From assembly GCF_019175285.1 (NCBI RefSeq), contig NC_056524.1:148790197-148854196 (forward strand): a stretch of DNA of 64,000 nt, read 5' to 3'. Position 1 is the first letter of the stretch, and each line of letters opens with the position of its first letter. The stretch comes from Sceloporus undulatus (lineage: Eukaryota > Chordata > Lepidosauria > Squamata > Phrynosomatidae). Made by a program: the position numbers and the translations under genes. Shown here piece after piece: positions 33,701 through 45,700 of the stretch. A model generated the notes under the pieces. It ran no database searches. It saw only the letters and a list, made by a program, of their open reading frames with translations, and was not told where the DNA came from.

Positions 33701-36700
33701 TAAAATATAAACTACATTAGTACATATGGCCAAATGGAATGCCCCCTGCCTGCATGGATTCATGCCTTCTTAACTGACAACAACAACAACAACAAACATC
33801 TTGATAAAATCTTGACCTGTGACTCTATTGTCAAAACAGGTATCACAATATGTGGATTTTGGATGTTATTGTATTTTACTGGATTGTCTACACAGCTATT
33901 CCTGAATAATAATCTTACTGTTATTGTTTTCTGATACTGTTCAGAAAGTTCAAAGAATCTTATTGCAAGAGGGGAAACTTAAATGCACATCTTCCAGTTG
34001 TCTTTTTTTCTGGTAGTGATCAAGTCCTGTACACAGGAAACTGAATAACTGGGTTTGACACAGTCGAGGGATTAGAGTCAAACCCATCTTGTGTCAAAAT
34101 CATAAGCACTGTAGTATAGTTGAAGGACCAAACTAGCCTAAGTTTTGGTCTCTCTCTCAGCAACAATTGATTTTATTGACCACAGTATGTTCCTAGATCA
34201 TCTTTGTGAGCTGGCATAGGGAGCACTTTTTTTTACAGTGTTTTTATTTCCCCTTCCAGAGCTCATTGCAGCAAGAGTGACATCACTAGGTAATCTTGTG
34301 AGGTAACTCATGATGTCACACACATCCCATTGATCGTGGCTCATACCACACCATTATTGTTGTTGTTGTATGCCTTCAAGTAGTTTCTGACTTATGGCAA
34401 CCCTATAATTTGGATTTCTTGGCATGTTTCTTCAGAGGGGTTTTGCCATTGTGATCCTCTGAGGCTGCATGAGTGTGACTTGCCCAGGGACAGCCATTGG
34501 GTTTCCATGGCTGAGTGAGAATTCGAACCCTGTTCTCCAGAGTTATAGTCCCATGCTCAAACCACTACACCATGCTGGCTCTCACCACACTATACAGAAT
34601 CCTTAGTAATTTTTTTTGTATTACTGTTACTCATAAATTGTAATTTGCATATATCACTGAATGTAATGGCCATGGTGCTTTGGTGGTGCAGTGGTTAAAT
34701 CCCAGTACTGCAGCCACAATGGTGTGAATTCAGTCCCAGGGGCTCAAAAGTTCACTGAGCCTTCCATCCTTTTATAGGTTGGTAAAATGAATACCCAGTG
34801 TAGAAATGGAACAGCTATTGCTATTGTTGCTATTGGTGGTGAGATAAATAACTAGCAAAATTATACCTTGAAATTAATATATCATAAGTTAAAATTTGAA
34901 AGGAAAATAACAATTTACTTTGCATTTCCAAAAAGTAACTGCAATAACTATTTTTGTCTACTCCCCCCCACCAAACCTGAAATACAATGTAAAATGCACT
35001 CTCCTCCTTCCTACTTCATTGCTCACAGAGCATGATATAGCAGCATAAGGCATAGCAAAAATAGTACTTCAACTATGTGATGTTCTTCCTCCCTGGTTGG
35101 TGAGGCTATTCCCCTGAAACTATAAAAGCAACTTTTAAAAGGTTACAGGGAAAGAACTGAAGTTCTCATTAAGTTGCAGTCATTAAAAATGTTATAAATA
35201 ATGTCATAATAATACTGGGGAATAGGAACTAATTATTGTGCTGGCCAAATGGCCGTAATAAAGTTATTATTATTACTAATTATAGATAATTTGTTCCTTT
35301 TCTTCATAACAAATTACTTCCAGACAGAATCTGAAATAGCTACCTGCACTAAAGTGAGGCATTCAGAGAGAATACACTTTGTCTGGTAGCTAGTTAGGAT
35401 GCCTAGAAGTGTTAATTGGCTTACAAACATGGTCAGGGCACCCTGAACACCTTGTCCTAAGATGGAAGTGACTTCGAAGGCTTTCATGGCCGGCATCCAT
35501 AGTCTTTGTAGGTTTTTTGGGCTATGTGGCCATGTTCTAGAAGAGTATTTTCCTGACATCAGACATCAGAAGGGCTGCCTGGCCCAGGAAAATCCAGAGG
35601 AGTGAAGACAAGCAGCCTCTCAAAGGGAAGGTATTTTTACCATACATGAAAGGAGTCACAGACAGAATAGCCAAAGTGGTGAGGAAGCACAACCTGCAAA
35701 TGGTTTACAAACCAACCAAGAAAATCCAGCAAATGCTTCACTCAGCCAAGGACCAGAGAGACCCTCTCACAGCTGCAGGAGTTTACCGCTGTGGGTGGGG
35801 TTGGCATTGCGGGCTCCATCTTGCAAGGAAACAGACTCCTCCCCTAATGGTCTTCCCCACCTGCACAACAAACTTACAACGGTACCTTTAATAAGAAAAT
35901 AGCTTTGTGTCCAGAAGATAGTACTGTAACTCAAAACATAAAGTCCTGGCTTCAAGTCAGCCTTCCCAACGTCCCACCGAGGCAGGGCTCACTTCCCAGA
36001 TCCTCCCTTTTTGACCCCACCAATCGTCCTCTAAGTCCTGAAGATCTCTGGTTGTCCACTCCCCAGAGTCAGCAAAAGTCCAGGCTCCCTCCTCTCGAGG
36101 GTTCCGCTGCCTCCCCTCTCCTTGGGGCCTCTGCCTTGGGCGTTGGGCCCTTCTTGGAAGAGGCGCCGGCACTCCGTCCCTCCCTGGACTCCTTAAACCC
36201 TGTTCTTTCCCTTCCCCGGCCGCTGCTGCCCGACCAGCTCTTCCACATGCATCCTTCCTCCCCACACGCCTCAGTCCTTCTCCTTTTATATCCCTTCCAG
36301 CTCCTCCTTCTTCCTCCACTGGCTCCACCTCTGGGCTAACTTCCTCCTTCCCCTCAACCTCCACCACCTGGCTGCCCTTAGCCCCCTCAGCTCTCTCCAC
36401 CTGGGTGAGTACCTCACTACAACCGCATACCATGCAGCTGTGGAAAAGTCTACACAGGGACCACCAAACGCAGCGTGCAAACGAGAATCAAGGAGCACGA
36501 GAGGCACGGCAGACTGGGCCAGCCAGAAAAATCAGCAGTAGCAGAACATGCCACAAACCATCCTGGGCATAAAATACTGTCTGAAAACACTGAAATTCTG
36601 GACCATGCCAACCACTACCATCTCAGGACACACAGGGAAACCACTGAACTCCACAAACACCTGGACAATTTCAACAGAAAAGAGGAAGCCCTTAAAGTAA

Positions 36701-39700
36701 ACAAGTTTTGGCTACCAGTCCTGAAAGATAGGAAGATAAAGACTCAACAAATGCAAATGAGAAATCTCCCAGCAGACAATTAGCACTAAATAAAAGTTAA
36801 TAATAATAATCATCATCATCATCAAGCAGACACTAATCCTCTTTGGCAGACCCTCCCACCCTGAGGCCTGCCATTAGCAACAATACACATTCAAATCACT
36901 CCTGCCTTTCCAGGTCACACAATATACTGTATTTTCTAGCATATAAGACTACTTTTTAACCCAAGGAAAACTTCCTAAAAGTCAGGGGGTCGTCTTATAT
37001 GCTGGGGGTCATCTGATACGGCAGGTGCTGAAACTTCCAAGCTGGACTGGAGAATCTGTGGTCGCCGCATATGGTGGGGGGAGCTCAAAAACGACCACGG
37101 GGTCTGGAACAAAGAGCTGTGTTTGCACTACTATTCTGATAGTCTTGGAGACAGGGAGGGCTGGGCAGGCAAGGTGAGCTGACCAATCTTAGCAGGCTTT
37201 GTATACAACAAGTTTTCTTCCTAAGTACCTGCATGTCATAAGCATTTGAATTAAAATTACCATATTGAAATCAAATCTGATGTTTTTTAAATTTTTATTT
37301 GGTGTGCGTTGGAAGAGGGGTAGTCTTATACAGCGAGTATATCCCAAACTCTATAAACTGGAAACGTTGGGGGTTGTCTTATACGCCCAGTCGTCTTATA
37401 CGCTGGAAAATACGGTATATACCCAAGTCCTTTCTAGGCAAACATTCTCAGAAGATGCCAGCCACAGATGCTGGTGAAACATCAGGAAGATACTCTTCTA
37501 GAACATGGCCACATAGCCTGAAAAACCCACAAAAAGCTATGGAAGTGACTGTTTTAGAGATGAAAACGGAGTCCTGTGCCACTTAATTTTGTGTGCATGT
37601 GTGTTGCGAGGATGGCAGTTCTGCATGCAAGTCTGTATGAAGCTGTTGGGAACAATTATTGGGAGATGTGGAGCTAGTGTCATCAGCTCTGTTTTTCTGG
37701 GACATCCCAGTCAGAAGAGCCCATGTATGTTCTGGACTGGAGAGTGTTAGGATACAGCTGGATGTGGGCAAAAAATGCTGATATGCTGATTGTATGCTGG
37801 TAAGATGACATTTTTCTGGGTGGTTCCTGGGTTTAGAAATCAGGCCATTTGCCTGTTTCGGTCAAGACTACTCCCAGTGAAGTAATAGCTTCATATCTGG
37901 GGTACTCAGGAACTATCCCTGGAGCACCATAGGGCTATAGTGATAAGGGTCACCTTTCAGCTGTTCTGGACAGCAATAATGTAGCCCAGACACTTGTAGC
38001 CTTAGGGCTGGATTAAGTCAATGAATTATATGTAAGGCTCCCCTTGTGCTAATTCCAAAAACTGTAGTTGGCACACAGTGCAGCTGGGAGACTGCTTAAG
38101 GGTCTTATTTTCATACAGGTTACACATTTAGAATTGTACTAGCTTCCTATAAGCCGATTCAACATTTTGAACTAATCTTTTCAAATTTTCCATTAACATC
38201 TTGAAGCCATACACTTATGGGGAAAGTGACCAATACATTGAATAAAAGGGTTATATAAAGTAAAAAAGGAAGAGTTGCTGGATATTTTGTGAGAATAGTT
38301 TTATATACCAGTACATTTGATATTTCAGATGGACTGAAATTTACAGAACATTTTGCAGCCACTTACACTGTTGTTGTAAAGGTTTATGGTAGTTAAATTT
38401 TTGTATTACAGATTTTTTTTTTATTTTTGTAAATTGGTTGTGTTTATATGGTATTAGAATGTTACTCTTAAAACCCCTTTCTTGTATTTTCCCAGGTGCA
38501 GGGTTTGGGACACCCTCAAATGTTTCTGGCTTTGGCTATCCACAACCTCCATCCCAAATGTATGGTGGAGGTGCACCCGCACAAATACCAGGTATGGCCT
38601 GTTATTCTCATCTGATACAGTTAAAATAACAAATTGTAGTTATGCTTGTTTCAGAGGTGAAGCACACCTTTAAAATGAAGTATTAGTGAAGCACAATTTA
38701 ATCCAAGCCATTTTTTATTGTATCAACAAGTCTTTGTCTTACTCTGAATAGATATGAAATAATGATGGAATACAGATGCACCACTGGTTAGCTTTTAAAA
38801 TGGGGGTAGAAGCTGATTGTCATTAACCTGACTGATGATAAGGCAAATATAGTGATAATTATACCATTGTTAAACTACCTAAGAGGAGGTAACTTGACGC
38901 AAAAAGGGGAGGAGTTAGGATGTGAGAATGTGTCAACCTGTGACAGTCAAACTACAGGGAAAGAGGTTCCATCTCAACATTAGGAAGAACCTCCTGACAG
39001 TAAGAGCTGTTTGGCGGTGGAGCACACTCCTTTGCAATGTGGTGGAGTCTCCTTTGGAGGTTTTTAAAGAGAGGCTGGATGGCCATCTGTCAGGGGTGCT
39101 TTGCTTGTGTATTCCTGTATGGCATTGGGTTCAGCTTGATGGCCTTTGAGGTCTCTTCCAACTCTGTGATTTTGTGACATCCTTTTGAGTTCCTAAGCCA
39201 GGTTAGATTGCTGCTAGCGGTATATTTGCTGTGGCCTTTACTGTAGCACAAATTTCTATCCTGTTTATTGCTTTGGAAGTTTCAGTCAGTCTTGGAAATG
39301 ACCTTGGGAGTAATACTTCCCAGATTATTTGTTTGTAGATAGGTAGATCAAAAGCTAGGAAGGGATAGAAAGAAAGAGGCAGGAGTTCAGAGAAGAGAAA
39401 GTTACATGATTTGAAGCATGTCTATGGCACTAAGGCTGCAGACCTTTTTACATACTTTGAAGTTTTGCTGCACTGTTCTATGCATATAAAATACTAACTG
39501 TCATTATTTTACTTCAATTTTATATTTCTCCTAAGTTGGGTATCCTGGTGGACAAACATCTACCCCCACACCTCAGGTATGTCATTCCCATTCTCATTAT
39601 TGAAATGTCTGTTTCATTCAGAGCAAAAGGTGACTTGCTTTGGCAGAGAAGAATGTTAAGATCAACTTCTATAAATCGATGCAGGAGACTTGTGTATGCT

Positions 39701-42700
39701 CCATATTTGAAAATCTTTGTTCCTCCTACAGCATAGCTTGGAAAGCAAAGGAATGCCCTAAGTAACACTTCTGTCTTTCATTTGGAGTTTCTTTAGTAGA
39801 AATAAAAAGATACGTGCAGCATATTTATTACAGGCAACCTAAACAAACTTGCTTATATTGTTGTAATCTCTTGAATGTCAAAAAGTAAGGTGCACATTAA
39901 ATATTTGGGGGAAATTCCTATTTTTAAAACCTCTCTCAGAGTAATTATTTAAAAAATCATTTTGTAAAAATCTTGTTTAAATCAAAATCTAAAATTAGTG
40001 GATCAGGGAAAACTTATGCATCCTGTAGGAGCCACTTTTACAGCCTTGAGGTGTACTTTATGCTTCGTTGTGTTCACCTAGAAACTAATGAATATTAGTA
40101 GAAGTGTGTGAATTTATTATCATCAGCACACCTTACTTGTTCAGCTATGTTGGGTTCCTGACTATATCTTTTCTCATTTCTCTCAAGTACTGACTCTCAA
40201 GATTTCAGCGGTAGTATTGAATAAGCACTTTATACAAAGCAAGTAATATGGTAACACAGACATTCCTTGTTCTCAGCCTGCAGCAATGATTCAAGCTACA
40301 CAAGGCACAATTAGACCAGCTGCTAACTTTGATGCAGGGAGAGATGCTGAAATTCTCCGCAAGGCTATGAAGGGTTTTGGTAAGGACTGTTTTGGCTTGT
40401 GGAATGCATCAGGGCAGGCAAAATACAGGCTTATGGCTGCATGTTTGTTTGCTTGTTGTGGACTCTATTTTGGGGCTGCCTAACGCCTTCCCCAAACTCC
40501 CCTAGACCACCATATATATTATTTTTGACCAAAAAAAATGGATTGCCTTTTGAAGTTTCCAGGAGTAGGAATATACTCTTTAAATAGATCACAAGACTCA
40601 TCTGCCATGCTTAACATTTAAAAATAACTATTTTTCTAAACCAGAAAAATTTCTAGTTTAGTCTATCTGTCTTTCTATTGCACGCACTCTCTCTCTCTCT
40701 CTTTTTCTTCATGACATTTTTGGGCATTTTTATTAGAAAATGGGCTCCACATATGCCAACATTATACAGTATTACATAATACAGTATTTGTGTTTAAACC
40801 TATTTGATCCCAGAAGTGAAAGGCTTTTCTCTTCCTGCATTGGTTGGGACAACACTTGTCTTCTTGCTTCCTAGGGACGGATGAACAGGCCATAATTGAT
40901 GTTGTGGCCAATCGCTCCAACAGTCAGAGGCAACAAATTAAGACTGCTTTCAAAACCATGTATGGCAAGGTAGGCATTGCTAGTAAAAAAATTTTTAAAT
41001 CATAAAATATGGAGGCAAATCAGCAACTATACAGCAGATGGTTAGCTTGTGTATTTATCTGTTTAAACAAAGTGAGACCTGTAATGTGACTCCTTAGTTT
41101 GACATTTGTTTTGCTTGTCAGTTTATCTTCACTATGCTAGCATTGAGTCATTGGAAGAAAATGCAGTGCACATTTATGGAACGATTTTATATTTGAAAGA
41201 ACAAACCACACCTCTAAATACCCACACCCACCCACTTTAATGCAGCAAAGAAATAAATAATGTATTAAACACAGTGCAGTTTGATATTTCCTTTGAAGAC
41301 TGATTCTTCAAAGTTGGCATGCATCTATAGCAAAACTCCAGGTCCACTCTGCACCAGTTTTCACGAGGGTTACCACTGAGCAAAGCCTCTTGCTGTGCTT
41401 TACTACATTTAGTTGTGAAATTGTAGCAACAATGTTCTTACATTCAGTATTAGCTGAGAAATAAGATTTTGATTGAGTCTAAATTGATTTTTCACCTAAC
41501 AGATTAACATCTGTTGATCTGAGATACCTATAATAAATACACATATTGCCAGCATGGTGTAGTGGTTTGAGCGTTGGACTAGGACTATGTAGACCAAGAT
41601 TTGAATCTCAGCTCAGCCATGGAAACCCACTAGCCGACCTTGGGCAAGTCACACTCTCTCAGCTTCAGAGGATTGCATTGGCAAACCCCCTCTGAAGAGA
41701 TTTGCCAATTAAGTCTCATGATAGGTTTGACTTAGGGTTGCCATAAGTCAGAAACTACTTGAAGGCACACAACAGCAACAGATCAAAGGTACAGGTGCAT
41801 GGCATAGCCATTCTTCAGAAGGAATCCTGCTTTCATGCATTTGAGTCTTGCTATCAATAACAGAAAGCAATTTCTTTTTAAAATATGCCATCTCATTTAT
41901 TACTTGCTAAACTGATCTTTCCTGATTACTTGATTTTCTGTATGGAAAACATGTCTCCTAAATTCCAGTAAGCGGAATGGTTACTAGCAATTGCACCAGA
42001 TGTGTAGCTGATTTGTGTGAGTATGTGCTTGGTTGCTTATATCAGTGTATAACTTTATGACATTTGCCTTGTAACTGGACAGGATTTAATTAAAGATCTG
42101 AAGTCAGAACTAAGTGGAAACATGGAAGAGCTGATCCTTGCATTGTTCATGCCAACTACCTATTACGATGCCTGGAGTTTACGACATGCCATGAAGGTAT
42201 TGTTTTCACTGGAAAAAAATGACACAGTAAACTAAATACTGTAGAACAAAAGCAACTGGGAATGACTGTAATCTCCTACACACTTTCCAGTTTTATTTTC
42301 AGTAATAATAGGTTAGCTGCTCTGATTGAAACTTTGTTAATTTGGGGATATCAGTAATGAAAACATCTGAGCAGTCCTACATTGGTGCAAATTCCTACAA
42401 CAGATGTGTTTAGATTGTAAACAGTGTAGGGCTCTTATTGCTTTTCTGATAACTCTTGGTTTGCTTTGGAGGCTGCAGTGCTTCAGAAATTCTTAATGCA
42501 ATGCCACTGAAGTGTAGGGCTTTGTTTTTCTCTGTTGAAGTGAATACCTACTAAGAAAAGAAAGCATTCTACGTTATGTGCTTTGCTGCCAGATTTTAAG
42601 GCAGACATTTGGTTTTCAGCATCTACTGTGTTTTCTGTTAGAACCTCAAGATCCACCAACTAACACCAGGCATAAAATAGTAGGGTTATATAATTGATAG

Positions 42701-45700
42701 GTCCACCCACTTGGGCCATATACTATGATTGCTCTACATGTATGACATTTCAGTTACTACAGTTCGGAGATACTTAACATCAGCCCACAAAATAAAGTCA
42801 AGTATGTACAGTGGCTTAGAGGAATTGAAATGCAGTCTAAATCAGATAAGATTTCATGTTGTACTTCTGATAGGGTGTATGCTTATTTAATTCCTTACTC
42901 TTTTACAAGATACTCATTTGACATACCTAATAACCAAATGAGAACAGACTTTTCTTGGGAGCATTTAAATATCCTTCACTTATCAAACTGGCATCCCTAA
43001 GGAGGATAGCACTTATTCTTGAACTCTTTTGTGCCTGTTTTTGAATGGCATGTTTTGTTTTTGAATGCACTATGTATCATGATTTTATAATATCTTAGAT
43101 TTTCTCCTTACTCCATTTGCACAATTAGTTTCTATTTAATAAAATTAATAGACGTTTTCCATACTCAGCTCAATCATTAATCAGAATGGAAACTGCATTC
43201 GAGGGATCAGAAGAAGACTAGGACTTCGGAGGGCAGCTATGAAGGAAATAGACTAGATCTTGAAGTGTAAAGATATACAACTTAATATGAAAGTTAGGAT
43301 GGTTTATGCCATCATATTTCCCATTTCTCTGTATGACTGTGAAAGTTGAAGAAAGTTGATAGGAAGAAAATCAACTCATTTGAGTTATGGTACTGGAGAA
43401 GAGTTCTGTGGATACTGTGGACTTTCTAACAAGACAAATAAATGAGTCGTAGAACTCTCCCTAAAAGCCAAGATGACTAAACTGAGACTGTTGTACTTTG
43501 GCCATTCATGATAAGACAATAGTCCAGTTTAGTCATCTTGGATTTAGGAAGAGTTCTAAGACTCATTTATTGTCTTAGACTCCCTAAAAATTACAATAAT
43601 GCTTGGTAAGGTAAAACTTTTGGTGGGGGAAATGGGAGATTTTGGGAAGAATTCTAAGGAATTATAAATAAATATACAGGGTAGCACTGCAGCTAGCGCA
43701 ATTATAAATACGTTTCCCTCCACATTTTAAAAATAAACAGCAGGAACATCAAAACAGCTGATGTGATTTTTATCCATAGCTTAACTAATGCATTAGAAAA
43801 AATTAAAATAAAATATAAGCACAACCATGATGGTCATCACCTTCAGTATATTGGCATTTCTACCTGGGTCGTGCATGACCCCATTTATCCAGTGGACGTT
43901 TTTAGCTTGTTGCATGAGTCTTAAAATAGAAATCAGGTTCTTAATTTGATTGGCTGTTTCTCATACTGGTGAAATTCAGCTGTTCTTGGAAACATTGTTT
44001 CTTACAAATATGGCCTGATCAGACAGCCAAAATAAAGCTGCTTCGAGTCACTTTGGAGTTTGCTGTTTAAATGATACATGCACCTAAGAGTCCAGAAGCC
44101 GCACCAAAGCCTGTTCCACTCCTAAGGATGGAGTGCAGCTTTGGTGCAGCTTCCAGTCTAGGACGCAGCCATTGAAACACCATACCTCCAAAGTGACTCA
44201 AAGCAGCTTTGGCTGTCTGTATAGGGCCATTGTCTTCAATCCATAAGAAAACCATACCCCCCCCTTGTTTTTCTTTCATTTGGTTCTAGAAATCTAAAAT
44301 AGTCTCTCCACACCATTCTATAACTTGCATGCCTTGAGAGATCTTGGCCTGTTACAGGCTGCCAAATAAAGCTGCTGGGGTCTCTTTGGAGGTATGCTAT
44401 TTAAATGATGCATGGGTCCTAAGAGTCCGGAGGTCGCGCCAAAGCCACACTCCATTCCTAACACTGGAGTGCAGCTTTGGTGCAGCTTCCGATGTCTTTG
44501 GATGCATGCATAATTAAAACAGCATACTCCAAAGAGACCCGAAGTGTAGCTTTATTTTGGCAGTCTGTAACAGGCCCTTGTCACATAAAGTAGTACACTT
44601 CCTTCTACCTTTCAGCTACAGAGCTAAAACTTTCGGTAAAATCTCCTTCTTTCTCAGTCTCCCCTCTCCTAGAGGAGGGCCTTGACAAGTAAAAGAAATA
44701 ATTGGATTTTTTGTGGTTTATTTTTCTTGATCTGACTGGAAATAGATAGAAGTAGTTGCAATTGGCATCTGAAGAATGATGCCAAGGACACGTGTTTCAT
44801 CAGATCTTATTGTTATAAAAGTTTCCTTGTGGTAAACACTCCATTTTCTGTACTGCTTTCCCAGATGTCTTTTGTAGATTTATGGAGAACTATGCACTAA
44901 ATTTGTTTGCAGGGTGCAGGCACAGGAGAATGTACTGATTGAGATTCTTTGCACAAGGACAAATCAAGAGATTCAAGAAATAATCAGATGCTACAAAAGT
45001 GAATTTGGAAGAGACATTGAGCAGATATCCTTCTGATACATCAGGGCACTTTGACGATTATCTTGTATCTATGTGTCAGGTAAGATGAACAACCTATGAG
45101 GAACACTTAGGGAGCTGGGATGTTTAGCCTAGAAAAAAGTTAGAGGTGTATGATAGCCCTGTTTAAATATTTGAAGGATGCATATTGAGGAGGGAGCAAG
45201 CTGTTCTGCGGCACCAGAGACAGGACCCGGAACATGGATCAGCTACAGGAAAGAGATTCCTTGAACATAGGAGGAACTTCCTGACAGTAAGGCTGTCGAC
45301 TGGAATGCACTCCTCGGAGGTGATAGAGTCTCCTTCCTTGAGGTCTTTAAACAGGCTGGAGACCATCTGTTTGGGGATGCTTTGATTTGATTTCCTGCAT
45401 GGCAGGGGGGACTGGATGGCCAGTGGTCTCTTCCAACTCTACGATTCTATGATTCTATAACCTGATTCCACACATCTAATTTTATGTTCTACCAAGCATA
45501 TTATTCAATTATGAGAAATTGATCCAGTTTGATACATCATGACTGACCTACTGTTGGTTCAGGAGTTTATGGAAACCTCAAAGATCTGCATTTAAAATAA
45601 CACCCTCCTTTTGCCCATAGAGCTCTCATTGATCGAAACTGTTTCCAAAAGCTTCTCTAAAGAGACATGCTTATACTTGCAAGTTTGTAGTGCCTAAGAG

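Larger units (their letters stand above)
35465..37550 (+). mobile_element. Penelope-like element with two nested insertions
   Basis: The left end CGAAGGCTTTCATGGCCGGC .. GTTTTTTGGGCTATGTGGCC is mirrored at the right (GCCACATAGCCTGAAAAACC, 37509-37528). Coding parts read [20 protein letters not shown] before 35790 and [36 protein letters not shown] after 36427, the GIY-YIG endonuclease region. A solo LTR (35790-36421) and a DNA transposon (36925-37417) lie inside. Element no longer functional. Confidence 0.85.
33351..38495 (+). other. ANXA7 intron 3
   Basis: Holds two SINEs and the nested Penelope cluster. 33351-34350 and 37560-38495 look unique; 34860-35450 holds AT-rich sequence with nothing recognised. 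Confidence 0.6.
38592..40276 (+). other. ANXA7 introns around the 41-nt exon
   Basis: Contain the CR1 tail at 38938-39180; otherwise unique. The mammalian alternative exon between tail and core was searched for by eye in 39577-40276 and not found. Confidence 0.5.
40380..42082 (+). other. ANXA7 introns flanking the repeat 1 exon
   Basis: Contain a (CT)n run near 40690 and one Sauria SINE; the rest is unique AT-rich sequence. Confidence 0.5.
42197..44912 (+). other. ANXA7 intron before the first short exon
   Basis: 42197-43150 is unique; then a BovB fragment with a fold-back, two family A MITEs and unique sequence up to the acceptor. Confidence 0.55.

Noticed and set aside
35957-36433. 158-codon Glu/Gly/Arg-rich minus-strand frame
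   Set aside because: It falls inside the TG..CA solo LTR; the composition reflects the purine-rich strand of the LTR.
39577-40276. Search for the ANXA7 alternative exon of mammals
   Set aside because: No segment with suitable phase and SFSSYPVF-like coding was found.
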